NCBI RefSeq assembly: GCF_900269665.1
Contig: NZ_LT985361.1
Coordinates: 5,499,970 to 5,563,969 of the forward strand
Direction: 5' to 3'
Source: Nocardia suismassiliense
GTDB taxonomy: Bacteria; Actinomycetota; Actinomycetes; Mycobacteriales; Mycobacteriaceae
DNA: 64,000 nt
Below the pieces are notes generated by a model. That model did no database searches. It was given only the letters and a program-made list of their open reading frames with translations, and was not told the DNA's origin. The position numbers were made by a program, and so were the translations under genes. Positions 1 through 8,779 of the stretch are shown here, piece after piece (the first letter of the stretch is position 1; the number at the start of each line of letters is the position of its first letter).

Positions 1-665
1 CTCAGGCTGCCCAGCGGAAAGTCCGGCTTGGGGGCCACCCAGATGGCGGTGCGCTGGAACACGGTCAGCTGCTCGGCCTGCGCGGCCAACTGCGGAATCA
101 CCTGCAGGGCAGTGGCTCCGGTGCCGATCACCGCAACCCGTTTGCCGCGATAGTCGTAGGAGTGGTCCCAGCGCGCGGTATGCATGAGGGTGCCCGCGTA
201 GTCGGCTATGCCCGGAATCGCCGGCGGTTTCGGCTGTTCGAGCGCGCCGACCGCGCTCACCAGGAAACGAGCGGTGATCTCGGCGCCGTCGGTGGTCCGC
301 ACCCGCCACAGGTCGGCCGTCTCGTCGAACCGTGCCTCGACCGCGCCGCACCCGAGCCGCAGCTTGCCGCGCAAACCCTGCCGGTCCACCACTTCCTCGG
401 CATAACGCTGGATCTCGTTGCCGGGGGCGAAGAATCGGGACCAGCGCGAGCGCTGCTGGAAGGAGAAGTTGTAGATCGGTGACGGAACATCGACGGCCAC
501 ACCGGGATAGGTGTTGGCGTTCCAGGTACCGCCGACCCGATGCCACTTGTCGATGATCAGGAAGTTCTCGATACCCGCGCGGCGCAGCGCCGCCCCGGTG
601 CCGATACCGCCGAATCCCGCGCCGATCACGAGCACGTCGTGCTCGGGAATGCTGGTGGAGCTCAT
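1..665 (-). CDS. Baeyer-Villiger-type flavin monooxygenase, C-terminally cut by window edge
   Basis: Only the N-terminal 221 residues are present; the frame runs open off the left edge. An FAD-binding Rossmann motif GAGFGG lies near residues 15-20, followed by the VGGTWNANTYPG segment typical of class B monooxygenases. A Baeyer-Villiger-type fingerprint, YAGTLMHTARWD, lies near residue 153-164, with Tyr where Phe is usual, and is followed by the NADPH Rossmann motif GTGATA. The family uses FAD and NADPH to insert oxygen next to a ketone, giving an ester. The ATG at 665-663 fits the family N-terminus. It is the last visible gene of a leftward operon and follows the esterase by about 28 bases. 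Substrate unknown; a plain flavin-containing N/S-oxygenase is less likely given the fingerprint. Confidence 0.88.
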   Translation of the reverse strand, partial: MSSTSIPEHDVLVIGAGFGGIGTGAALRRAGIENFLIIDKWHRVGGTWNANTYPGVAVDVPSPIYNFSFQQRSRWSRFFAPGNEIQRYAEEVVDRQGLRGKLRLGCGAVEARFDETADLWRVRTTDGAEITARFLVSAVGALEQPKPPAIPGIADYAGTLMHTARWDHSYDYRGKRVAVIGTGATALQVIPQLAAQAEQLTVFQRTAIWVAPKPDFPLGSL

Positions 666-693
666 GGAAACCTACCCGTGGTCGTGCGGCGGG

Positions 694-1749
694 TCATGCC
701 GCGGTGGTCTGGTCGGTGGCCCGGCTCGGGGCCGACGCGTCGAGCACACGACGCAGGAACGCACCGATCTCGGCGATGGCCGCGCGCGCGTCCGGCAGCA
801 GGTCCGCGCCCGCGTGGAAGACGTGAATGGCGTTGTCCCAGATCTGCAAGGTGTGCGGCACACCGGCTTGGGCGCAGCGGCGGGCGAGCGCCTCCGAATC
901 CGGCAGCAGCACTTCGAGATTGCTCACCTGGATCAACGTCGGTGGCAGGCCGGCGAAGTCGTGGTTCACCGGCGACCAGGCCGGATCGAGCACGCCCTCA
1001 CGGGCGAAGCCGATCAGGGCAGGCACCGCGAGGGCCCGCGCCGACAGCAGCGCGTCGCGCCGATCGTTCGGGTGCTCCCGCCGGATGGCCGGGTCGAGAT
1101 CGGCCCACGGCGCGATCGCCGCGATGGCCGCGGGCATGGGCAGCGCCAGGGTGCGGGTGGCGAGCGCGGCGGCGAAGGCGATACCGCCGCCCGCCGAATC
1201 ACCGGCGAAGACAATACGTTCGGCGGCGAACCCGCTGTTCAGCAGGTGACGGTAGGCGGTGATCGCGTCGTCGACGGTGTCGGTGATATGCCCCTTGGGC
1301 AGCTGCCGGTAATCCACGTTCAGCAGCGCGACACCGGCCGAGCGGGCGATCCGCGCGGCCAGCCTGCGATGGCTGTGCAGGCCGCCGGCCAGAAATCCGC
1401 CGCCGTGGAAGTACAGGATGGCCGCACCCTGTTCCGTGTTGTCGGGACCGAGATGGTCGCGGTGCCAGAGCCATTCGGCGCGAAAGTCCGTAAACAGGAC
1501 GGCTCGGCGCTTGGTGCCGCGGGCAGGCCGCAACGGGATCGCTAGCAGCTCGGCCACATTGGCTATCCGGAAGGCCCGGCTGCCACGCAGCGCGGCCGAC
1601 TCAGCGAAGACGCAGAGCAGGTCGACGGCGGGCCGCAGCGTGCCACGCAGCAGTGCGTGCGCCAGGCGCAGCCGCAGGCTGGCCCGGCTGGCGAACTCGA
1701 CGTGCACGCCGTCGCGGGTCGTGGGCAGGGCGAGCGGCGCGGCGGTCAC
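694..1749 (-). CDS. HSL-family alpha/beta hydrolase (esterase)
   Basis: A 351-residue carboxylesterase of the hormone-sensitive-lipase (abhydrolase_3) family. The oxyanion-hole motif HGGG is at residues 115-118, the nucleophile elbow GDSAG at 183-187 (Ser185), and a late Asp/His pair appears in LLPDSEA and IHVFHAG. No signal peptide is seen, so it is probably cytoplasmic. The GTG start overlaps the upstream monooxygenase stop by four bases (GTGA), so the two are translationally coupled. Placed between two Baeyer-Villiger-type enzymes, it most plausibly hydrolyses the ester they make. LipR beside MymA in mycobacteria is a comparable arrangement. The substrate is inferred only from context. Confidence 0.9.
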   Translation of the reverse strand: MTAAPLALPTTRDGVHVEFASRASLRLRLAHALLRGTLRPAVDLLCVFAESAALRGSRAFRIANVAELLAIPLRPARGTKRRAVLFTDFRAEWLWHRDHLGPDNTEQGAAILYFHGGGFLAGGLHSHRRLAARIARSAGVALLNVDYRQLPKGHITDTVDDAITAYRHLLNSGFAAERIVFAGDSAGGGIAFAAALATRTLALPMPAAIAAIAPWADLDPAIRREHPNDRRDALLSARALAVPALIGFAREGVLDPAWSPVNHDFAGLPPTLIQVSNLEVLLPDSEALARRCAQAGVPHTLQIWDNAIHVFHAGADLLPDARAAIAEIGAFLRRVLDASAPSRATDQTTAA

Positions 1750-3290
1750 GACGACGCTCCGGCCAGCGCAGGTACCTGGTAGCGGTAGTCGTCGAGCGGG
1801 AATCGACGGCTGCCCCGGCGCGCTTCGAAGAACCCCGAGGGCCGGACATAAGTGCTGTCGCCCTGCGAGTTCCGGTAGTAGGTCGGGACGTGGCCGTTGA
1901 GATCGGCCAGGTAGTAGCGCAGCGACTCGCCCCTGCGGTGGATCTCGCGGTGGTAGGCGTCGGCCGCTTCCTTGCGCACCTCACACCACACCGCACCGCG
2001 GCGACGCGCTTCGCCGATGGCGCGCACCGCGTGATCGGCGGTCATCTCCACGAAGGCGTGCCAGCCCGAGCCGGTCCACGAGTACGGGCCGACCAGCGTC
2101 CACCGGTTCGGCAGACCGTGCACCGAGACGCTCTGGTACGCCTGCAAGCCTTCTTCGTTGTAGAACTTCGCCAGATCGAAACCGTTGCGGCCCAGTACTG
2201 TTCCGGGCCGGTAGGTCTCCGGATCGGAGAACACCTCGTAGCCGGTGGCCAGGATGAGCGCGTCGAACCGGTGCAGCGCCTTATCGTCGGTGCGGATCCC
2301 GGTCGGCGTGATCTTCTCGATCGGCGTGGTCACCAGGGTGACATTGTCCCGGTTGTAGGCCCGTAGATAACTGTTCGACAGGGTCGGGCGCTTGGCCACC
2401 AGCCCGAAGTTCGGCGTCAGCGCCGCCCGCGTCGCCGGGTCGGTGATCACACGCGCGAGGTAGCGCCGATACAACGCCTGGCACACCGCGTCGAAGCGGT
2501 CCATCACCGGATGCACCACGCCGCCGGGCAGGCCGACGATGGCGCGCAACGCCAGATCGACCACCACCAGCGCGCCGCCGTGCAGCATCGGCTGGAGTCC
2601 GGGCACCCCCAGAACCCGTTGCAGTGCAACGGGAATGCGGAAGTCCGGCTTGGGCAGCGACCAGACCGGCGTGCGCTGGAAGACGGTCAACTGCCCGACC
2701 TCGGGCGCGATGGACGGAATGATCTGCACCGCACTGGCACCCGTGCCGATGATGCCGACCGCCTTGCCGGACAGGTCGTAGTCGTGATCCCAATCGCTGG
2801 GGCGCAAGACTTTACCCTTGAACGACCGGGTACCGGGGATGCCGACCTCGTCCTTGGGCCGGACGAATGCGCCGACCGCGCTGATCACGAAGCGCGCCGT
2901 CACCACCGACCCGTCCGTCAGGCGCAGCTTCCAGTACCCCGAGTCGTCGTCCCACTCCTCCCGATCGACCTCGGCGCCGAAGCGCACCCGCTCGCGCACG
3001 CCGAACCGGTTCGCGACGTCGACGTGGTACTGCTTGACCTCCGGCCCCAGCGGAAACACCCGGCTCCAGTTCGCCTTGCGGGCGAAGGAGTACTGGTAGG
3101 CCAGCGCCGGAATGTCCACGCCCAGACCGGGATAGTGGTTCTCGTGCCAGCTGCCGCCGACCTCGTCGGAGCGCTCCAGCACGATGAAGTCGTCGATGCC
3201 CGCTTGGCGCAGTTTCACCCCGGCCGCGATGCCGCCCGGGCCCGCGCCGATCACGGCGACCTCGTATTGCGGCTCTGCTGTGTCTTTCAT
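1746..3290 (-). CDS. Flavin-containing Baeyer-Villiger-type monooxygenase
   Basis: A full-length 514-residue class B flavoprotein monooxygenase. The FAD motif GAGPGG is at residues 15-20, VGGSWHENHYPG near 44-55, the fingerprint-like FKGKVLRPSDWD at 157-168, and the NADPH motif GTGAS at 182-186. The usual His-Thr of the fingerprint is replaced (RPS), so activity could differ from classical Baeyer-Villiger enzymes. It starts seven bases after the upstream SDR stop and overlaps the downstream esterase by four bases. Expected reaction: NADPH- and oxygen-dependent conversion of a ketone to an ester, or S/N-oxygenation. A second enzyme of the same class lies two genes downstream; whether they act on the same or successive substrates cannot be told. 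Confidence 0.9.
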   Translation of the reverse strand: MKDTAEPQYEVAVIGAGPGGIAAGVKLRQAGIDDFIVLERSDEVGGSWHENHYPGLGVDIPALAYQYSFARKANWSRVFPLGPEVKQYHVDVANRFGVRERVRFGAEVDREEWDDDSGYWKLRLTDGSVVTARFVISAVGAFVRPKDEVGIPGTRSFKGKVLRPSDWDHDYDLSGKAVGIIGTGASAVQIIPSIAPEVGQLTVFQRTPVWSLPKPDFRIPVALQRVLGVPGLQPMLHGGALVVVDLALRAIVGLPGGVVHPVMDRFDAVCQALYRRYLARVITDPATRAALTPNFGLVAKRPTLSNSYLRAYNRDNVTLVTTPIEKITPTGIRTDDKALHRFDALILATGYEVFSDPETYRPGTVLGRNGFDLAKFYNEEGLQAYQSVSVHGLPNRWTLVGPYSWTGSGWHAFVEMTADHAVRAIGEARRRGAVWCEVRKEAADAYHREIHRRGESLRYYLADLNGHVPTYYRNSQGDSTYVRPSGFFEARRGSRRFPLDDYRYQVPALAGASS

Positions 3291-3297
3291 GGCTGTC

Positions 3298-4158
3298 TCA
3301 CTTCGTGATTCGGTTCAGCAACGGCTGAATGCGGGGTAGCAGCTTGTCGGCCAGATCGAAGGACCCGATGCTGCCGACCGTGCGGATCAGGCCGGGCGAC
3401 AGGCGGAACAGTCCGTACCCGAGCCAGGCCTCGGGATTCACCGGCACGATCGCCCGATTCCGGCGGATCGCGCGTTCGATGGCGCGCGCGACCTTGTCCG
3501 GCCCGGCAAACGACAGACTCTGGACCCGGCCGATGTCCGCGCGCCAGGCCGCCTGCTGATCGGCGTCGAGTCCCGCGCGCTCACCGTGGGCGAGCAGGTC
3601 GGTCCGGATGGCGCCGGGACAGATGGCCGTGACGCCGATCCCCTTGGGCCGCAACTCCACCCGCAGCGCCTGGCTGGCCATCAGCACCGCGGCCTTGGCC
3701 GACGCGTAGGCGGGGATGTACTTGGCCGGGAAGAACGCTGCCCCGGAGGAGACGTTGACGATGTGCCCGTCGATACCGGCATCGATCATCTGCCGGGCGA
3801 ACGCCCGCGACCCGTAGATCACGCTCATCAGATCGATGTCGACCGTGCGCTGCCACTGCGCCGCACTGGTTTCGTAGAACCCGCCGGTATCCATGACTCC
3901 CGCGTTGTTCACCAGGACGTGCGCCGGTCCGAACTCGCCGCGCACCCACGCGGCGCACGTGTCCCATTGCGCTTCGCTCGCCACATCCAGCCGATAAGGA
4001 TGCCCGCGCCCGCCCGCGGCGACGATCTCCTCGGCCACCGACTGCGCGGTGTGCTCGTCGATATCGGCCACTACCACTCGATATCCGGTGTCCGCGAGCA
4101 GCAGTGCGGTCTCACGCCCGATGCCCGCGCCACCACCGGTGACGATCGCTGTTCTCAT
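3298..4158 (-). CDS. Short-chain dehydrogenase/reductase (SDR), first of a pair
   Basis: A 286-residue classical SDR. The cofactor-binding TGGGAGIG is at residues 7-14, the structural NNAG motif is present, and a catalytic YASAK (YxxxK) lies near residue 150, preceded by the catalytic Ser region VNVSSGA. It is predicted to oxidise or reduce an alcohol/ketone with NAD(P)(H). Its ATG overlaps the stop of the other SDR by four bases (ATGA) and it is followed closely by a Baeyer-Villiger-type monooxygenase. A role supplying the ketone for that enzyme is plausible. The C-terminal extension of about 40 residues resembles the SadH-like SDRs of mycobacterial mymA-type operons. Exact substrate unknown. 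Confidence 0.9.
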   Translation of the reverse strand: MRTAIVTGGGAGIGRETALLLADTGYRVVVADIDEHTAQSVAEEIVAAGGRGHPYRLDVASEAQWDTCAAWVRGEFGPAHVLVNNAGVMDTGGFYETSAAQWQRTVDIDLMSVIYGSRAFARQMIDAGIDGHIVNVSSGAAFFPAKYIPAYASAKAAVLMASQALRVELRPKGIGVTAICPGAIRTDLLAHGERAGLDADQQAAWRADIGRVQSLSFAGPDKVARAIERAIRRNRAIVPVNPEAWLGYGLFRLSPGLIRTVGSIGSFDLADKLLPRIQPLLNRITK

Positions 4159-5012
4159 CGCCGCTCACCCAGCACTCGATCCGACAGCTGAACTGCGCGC
4201 TCCGCCAACGGCATCCGGGCCAGCCCGACGATGCCGCGCATGAGCCCCGGCGACAGGCGCGCCAGATACCAACCGGCCCAGGCTTCGAGGCCTACCGGCA
4301 CGGTGGCGAGGTTCCAGCGCACCGCCCGCTCGACCGCCGCGGCGACTCGGTCCGGGGAGCGGCCGAAGATGCGCTGCCCGCGCGCGAGTTTCGTGGCCCA
4401 CTCGGTGCCGTGCTGCTCGTCTGTGCCCGCCCGGGTTCCGTTGGCGGACAGGTGCGTATCGATCAGTCCGGGGCACACCGCGCTCACTCGGATACCGCGA
4501 CCGGCGAATTCGGCTCGCAGCGCCTGCGTGCCAAGCCACGCACCGGCTTTCGCGGTCACATACGACGGCGCCAGCGGTGTGGGCAGGAACGCGCCGACCG
4601 AGCAGATGTTGACGATGGCGCCGCGCTTGCCCGCCTCGACCATCTGCTGCACGAACAGCCGCGACCCCAGCAGCGGACCCATCATGTTGATGGCGATCAT
4701 GCGCCGCCAGTCGTCACCGGTCTGCTCGAGGAAGCCGCCCGAGATCAAGATGCCCGCGTTGTTGACCACCACGTCCGGGACGCCGTGTGTCTGCGACACC
4801 TGCGCGGCGAACACCGCCAGGTCGGCGGCGTCCGCGACATCGAGCGGGTAGTACTCCGCCTGGCCACCCGTCGCGCGGACCAGCCCGGCCGTTTCCTTAC
4901 CGCCGCGTTCATCGATGTCGGCGACGATCACCGTCGCGCCGCGCTTCGCGAACCGCAGGGCGGTTGCCCGGCCGATCCCGCTACCGGCCCCGGTCACCAC
5001 CGTCACGGTCAT
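4155..5012 (-). CDS. Short-chain dehydrogenase/reductase (SDR), second of a pair
   Basis: A 285-residue classical SDR and the first gene of the leftward catabolic operon. It shows TGAGSGIG near the N-terminus, NNAGI, and YVTAK as the YxxxK catalytic motif. I chose the ATG at 5012-5010 because an AGG-type ribosome site lies nine bases upstream; a TTG nine bases earlier would add three residues. It is a paralogue of the next gene, suggesting two dehydrogenation steps or two stereo-specificities on the same kind of substrate. Expression is probably controlled by the divergent TetR gene at 5191 through the palindrome at 5143-5155. Confidence 0.9.
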   Translation of the reverse strand: MTVTVVTGAGSGIGRATALRFAKRGATVIVADIDERGGKETAGLVRATGGQAEYYPLDVADAADLAVFAAQVSQTHGVPDVVVNNAGILISGGFLEQTGDDWRRMIAINMMGPLLGSRLFVQQMVEAGKRGAIVNICSVGAFLPTPLAPSYVTAKAGAWLGTQALRAEFAGRGIRVSAVCPGLIDTHLSANGTRAGTDEQHGTEWATKLARGQRIFGRSPDRVAAAVERAVRWNLATVPVGLEAWAGWYLARLSPGLMRGIVGLARMPLAERAVQLSDRVLGERR

Positions 5013-5142
5013 GATCGACAACCTGGTCGTGCACTGGCGAACAAGGGGAAATGAATCATGCCGCGACTCCTGTGTCGTCCTCTGCCGGAACAGCCGATCG
5101 AGCAGCGATCAATTAATCGACGCTGATGTCACTAAAAGTAAA

Positions 5143-5155
5143 CTGTCTCAGACAG
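5143..5155. promoter_or_regulatory. TetR-type operator candidate between SDR operon and tetR
   Basis: CTGTCT-C-AGACAG is a perfect 6+1+6 palindrome in the 178-base divergent intergenic region, 36 bases upstream of the tetR start. It overlaps a possible rightward -10 element (TAAACT, 5139-5144). Position and symmetry fit an operator for the neighbouring TetR protein controlling both directions. Binding is inferred, not shown. Confidence 0.6.
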
Positions 5156-5190
5156 AAGCGCAAGAGAAGGTCTGCCGCCAGGGGCATACG

Positions 5191-5874
5191 ATGTGCGGGA
5201 TGACCGAAGCAGCCAAGCGCGGCCGCGGGCCGGGCAGGCCGCGCGACGAACAGAACACCGAGCGACGCAGGCGCGAGCTGATCGCCGCCGCCTACCAGGT
5301 GTTCACCACGAAGGGTTATGCCGCGGCGTCGACCGCGGACATCACCGCGGCGGTCGGCATCGGCTACGGCACCTTCTACCGCTACTTCGACAGCAAGCGA
5401 GCCATTCTCGACGAGGTGGTCGACTACGGCCTCGATCGGATCCTCACCGAGATAGCGGACGACGTGTTCGAGCCCGCCTCGATCGAGTCCGAGATGACCG
5501 TCGACCGGCTGGTCCAGACCTGGTCCGGCGCGGTGGACCGGATGTGCCGGATCGCCGAATCCGACCCGGCTCTGATGCAGGCGATGCTGTTCGAACTGCC
5601 CGGCATCGACGACGAACTCAACACCCGGCTGATCGGGCTCGGCGGCATCCTCGCGGCCGCGGTCGAGCGCTTCCTGTCCCGGGCCGTCGACGCCGGCGTC
5701 CTGCGCGCGGACGTGAACACCACCGATGTCGCGTGGATGCTGATGGCGCTGACCATTCCCCCGGTGATGCGCACCTTGCAGGGCGGCGGCGAACTCGATC
5801 GGCGCCGGTACACCGACACCGTGCTGGCCGTGCTCACCCCCGGGCTGCGCGGCACCGAACCAGCGGCGAATTAG
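5191..5874 (+). CDS. TetR/AcrR family transcriptional regulator
   Basis: A 227-residue regulator. The N-terminal helix-turn-helix is recognisable: RRRELIAAAYQVF, then TADITAAVGIGYGTFYRYF, a standard TetR recognition helix. A variable ligand-binding C-terminus follows. The ATG at 5191 is preceded by AGGGG six bases upstream; a second ATG at 5200 is too far from that site. It is divergent from the SDR/monooxygenase/esterase operon, so it probably represses that operon and itself, with a pathway substrate or intermediate as inducer. The next gene (ABC1 kinase) starts about 50 bases downstream in the same direction and may be co-transcribed. Confidence 0.92.
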   Translation: MCGMTEAAKRGRGPGRPRDEQNTERRRRELIAAAYQVFTTKGYAAASTADITAAVGIGYGTFYRYFDSKRAILDEVVDYGLDRILTEIADDVFEPASIESEMTVDRLVQTWSGAVDRMCRIAESDPALMQAMLFELPGIDDELNTRLIGLGGILAAAVERFLSRAVDAGVLRADVNTTDVAWMLMALTIPPVMRTLQGGGELDRRRYTDTVLAVLTPGLRGTEPAAN

Positions 5875-5924
5875 TCGACATAGACGTCTGCTAATCTCGG
5901 CCGATCCCTGCGGAAGGGCGTTCG

Positions 5925-7370
5925 ATGGCGGAGCAGATACCCACCTCACGAGTGCGGCGCGGCGCCGTGTTCGGCAAACTCGTTGCCGGACAGGCGGTTC
6001 GCGGTGCGGGCGTCAAGCTGTCGATGGTCGGCGACACCGACGCGGAGCGGATCGCACGCACCGAACGCGCGCTCGCCGACGCGGCCGAGGACATCGTCAC
6101 CGTGCTGGGCAGCATGAAGGGGCTGGCCATGAAGGCCGGCCAGCTGCTGTCGATGTTCGATCTGCTGGCCGCGTTCGGCATCGAAACTCTGCCTACTGCC
6201 CAGCGCGAACGATTCCAGCGCAAGCTCGCGGCCCTCTACGACCAGGCGCCGCAGCTGCCGTTCGCGCGGATGCGCACGGTCATCGAGGACGACTACGCCC
6301 GCCCGCTCGGCGAGGTGTTCGCGGAGTTCGAGCCCGAGCCGATCGGCGCGGCCTCGATCGGCCAGGTCTACCGCGCGCGGCTCACCGACGGCCGCCCGGT
6401 GGCGGTCAAGGTCCAGTACCCGGGCATCGACGTCGCGGTCCGGGCCGATCTGAAGAACCTCAGCCTGGTCATGCGGATGCTGCGCACGGTCGCGCCGGCG
6501 GTCGCCGACCACGCGCTGTTCCGCGAGCTCACCACACATTTCGCCGACGAGACCGACTATCGTGCCGAAGCCGAGCATCACCGGCTCGTCGCTGACGTCT
6601 ACCGCGACCACCCGTTCATCCGCATCCCCGAGGTAGTGACCGAGCTGTGCACGGCCCGGGTGCTCGTCACCGAACTGGTCGAGGGTCTGAGTTTCGACGA
6701 GATCGTCGCGCTGCCCGATCCGGAGCGGGACCGCGTCGGCGAGATCCTGCACCGCTTCTACCTGGGCACCATGGCGCGGGAACATTGCTTCTCCGGCGAT
6801 CCGCACCCGGGCAACATTCTGCTCGCCGCCGACAGCAAGGTCGCCTTCCTCGATTTCGGCCTGTTCAAGCACATGGACGAGTCCGCAGTCGAGTTCGAGT
6901 TGCACTGTGTGCGAGCGGCCGCCGAGTATCGCGGCGCCGACATGCGCGCGCTACTGGTGGAATACGGTGTGCTGGAGCAGGATTCGCTGGCCAGCGCGGA
7001 CGACTGCCTGCGCCTGGTGCACGAGGTCTCCGGCTGGCTGCTCACCGACGCCGAGATCCGGGTCGCCGAGGACGCCGCGGCGCACGCCGTGCTCGCCTTC
7101 GTCGACCCGCGCCGCGGCTACTTCGACCGCTGGCGGCGTGAGTACGCGCCCGCCGAACACGCTTTCGCGCGCCGGGTGGAATACGGCACCCTCGCCCTGC
7201 TGGGCAAGCTCCGCGCCAGCGGCAACTGGCACCGCATCGCTCGCGAGTGGTGCTACCACGAACCACCCCGCACCGAACTGGGCGTGCTCGAACATGATTG
7301 GCTGACTCAGCGGAGCAGGCCGGCGACCGACGGTGCGCTGCCGGTCGCGGGAAACGCCGATCCGTCCTAG
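5925..7370 (+). CDS. ABC1/UbiB-family atypical protein kinase
   Basis: A 481-residue ABC1 (ADCK/UbiB) kinase-like protein. The family-specific KxGQ motif is KAGQ at residues 70-73. The EPIGAASIGQVYRA glycine/alanine-rich loop with VAVKVQYPGI gives the catalytic lysine, HPGNILL is the catalytic-loop equivalent, and FLDFGLFK is the metal-binding segment. UbiB-family proteins support isoprenoid quinone or lipid metabolism and are usually weak ATPases. GGAAGGG six bases before the ATG fixes the start. The beta-lactamase-family gene begins 20 bases downstream, so the two are probably co-transcribed. Its client lipid here is unknown. Confidence 0.9.
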   Translation: MAEQIPTSRVRRGAVFGKLVAGQAVRGAGVKLSMVGDTDAERIARTERALADAAEDIVTVLGSMKGLAMKAGQLLSMFDLLAAFGIETLPTAQRERFQRKLAALYDQAPQLPFARMRTVIEDDYARPLGEVFAEFEPEPIGAASIGQVYRARLTDGRPVAVKVQYPGIDVAVRADLKNLSLVMRMLRTVAPAVADHALFRELTTHFADETDYRAEAEHHRLVADVYRDHPFIRIPEVVTELCTARVLVTELVEGLSFDEIVALPDPERDRVGEILHRFYLGTMAREHCFSGDPHPGNILLAADSKVAFLDFGLFKHMDESAVEFELHCVRAAAEYRGADMRALLVEYGVLEQDSLASADDCLRLVHEVSGWLLTDAEIRVAEDAAAHAVLAFVDPRRGYFDRWRREYAPAEHAFARRVEYGTLALLGKLRASGNWHRIAREWCYHEPPRTELGVLEHDWLTQRSRPATDGALPVAGNADPS

Positions 7371-7390
7371 TACCGAAGGGAAGTCGCAGG

Positions 7391-8764
7391 ATGCTGTTGC
7401 CATCGACCGAGCGGGCGTTGTTGCACCGGGTCGCCGTCGAGCAAGCGGAGTACCGGGTGCCCTCGCTGATCGCCGCCGTGGTGCGCGACGGCGAGCTGGT
7501 GTGGTCGGGGGCCAGGGGCCGGGTCGACGGCGGTCAGCCGACTATCGATACCCAGTACCGCATCGGCTCGATCACCAAGTCGATGGTGGCCACCATGGTG
7601 CTGCGGTTGCGCGACGAAGGCAAGCTCGACCTGGCCGACCCGCTGACCAAGCACGTGCCCGGCGCGCCACTCGGGGATCGCACTGTCGCCCAACTGCTTT
7701 CGCACACCGCGGGCCTGCGCGCGGAGTCGCCCGGCGACTGGTGGGAGCGCACCGAAGGCGGGGATTGGGCCGGCCTCGCCGACAGCATGAACGGCGACCC
7801 GGGCAGCAAAGCACTGTTGCATCGGGCGGGCCGCCGATTCCACTACTCCAATGTCGGTTTCGCCGCGCTCGGCGAGTTGGTCGCCCAGCTGCGCGGCCAC
7901 AGCTGGTTCGAGGCTTTGCGCGCCGAGGTGCTCGTCCCGCTGGGCATGGGCCGCACCACCGTGTCGCCCGTCGCGCCACACGCCACCGGCTGGGCGGTGC
8001 ATCCTTGGGCCGACGTCGTATTGCCGGAGCCCGCTCACGATCACGGGGCGATGGGCGCGGCGGGTCAGCTGTGGTCCACGGTGTGCGACCTGGCCCGCTG
8101 GGCGGCGTTCCTCGGCGGCGACACCGGCGACGTGCTCGCCGCCGACACGCTGGCGGAGATGCGCGAGCCCGCCATCGTCACGGACGGCGACCGGTGGGAC
8201 GCGGGCTACGGGCTCGGCCTGCAATTGCAGCGCCGCGACGGCCGTCGGCTGGCCGGGCACACGGGGGCCATGCCCGGCTTCATCGCCGAGGTCTGGGCCG
8301 ACCCGAAGGACCGCACCGGTGTGCTGTTCCTGTCCAACACCACCTACGGCGGTATCCGCGGCAAGCTGGGCGGTGGGATGCTGGACATCCTGGCCGAGCA
8401 CGAACCGAACCTGCCCGAAGAGTGGTTGCCCGCGCCCGAGGTGGACCCGAAACTGTTGGCGCTCACCGGAACCTGGTACTGGGGCAGCGCCTCGATCGCG
8501 CTGCACCTGCGGGCCGATGGTCTGCTATCACTCGAAGCCCTCGCGCACGGCGGGCGGGAGTCGCGGTTCCGGCCAGAGGCCGACGGCTCCTGGACCGGAC
8601 TCGACGGGTACTACGCCGGTGAACGCATGGAGGTCGTGCGCGGGCCCGACGGCGTGGCCGAGCGGCTGGAGCTCGTGAGTTATGTGTTCACCCGGGCGCC
8701 CTACGAGCCGGTCGAGCCCATCCCTGGTGGAGTCGACCCGGCGGGCTGGCAAGGACGCGAATAG
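7391..8764 (+). CDS. Serine hydrolase, beta-lactamase/class C esterase family
   Basis: A 457-residue PF00144-type serine hydrolase. The SxxK motif is SITK at residues 60-63, the YxN motif is YSN near residue 152, and the third motif is HTG in LAGHTGAMPG. The C-terminal roughly 100 residues form an extra domain like those of EstB-type esterases and D-aminopeptidases. No signal peptide is seen, which argues for a cytoplasmic esterase or peptidase rather than a resistance beta-lactamase. The ATG at 7391 has an AAGGGAAG site upstream; the longer reading frame begins inside the preceding kinase gene and is unlikely to be used. Confidence 0.88.
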   Translation: MLLPSTERALLHRVAVEQAEYRVPSLIAAVVRDGELVWSGARGRVDGGQPTIDTQYRIGSITKSMVATMVLRLRDEGKLDLADPLTKHVPGAPLGDRTVAQLLSHTAGLRAESPGDWWERTEGGDWAGLADSMNGDPGSKALLHRAGRRFHYSNVGFAALGELVAQLRGHSWFEALRAEVLVPLGMGRTTVSPVAPHATGWAVHPWADVVLPEPAHDHGAMGAAGQLWSTVCDLARWAAFLGGDTGDVLAADTLAEMREPAIVTDGDRWDAGYGLGLQLQRRDGRRLAGHTGAMPGFIAEVWADPKDRTGVLFLSNTTYGGIRGKLGGGMLDILAEHEPNLPEEWLPAPEVDPKLLALTGTWYWGSASIALHLRADGLLSLEALAHGGRESRFRPEADGSWTGLDGYYAGERMEVVRGPDGVAERLELVSYVFTRAPYEPVEPIPGGVDPAGWQGRE

Positions 8765-8779
8765 GACGTCCCACGCAGA

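Noticed and set aside
7298..7390. Upstream extension of the serine hydrolase frame into the kinase gene
   Set aside because: It would overlap the kinase by about 70 bases and lacks homology; ATG 7391 gives a normal N-terminus.
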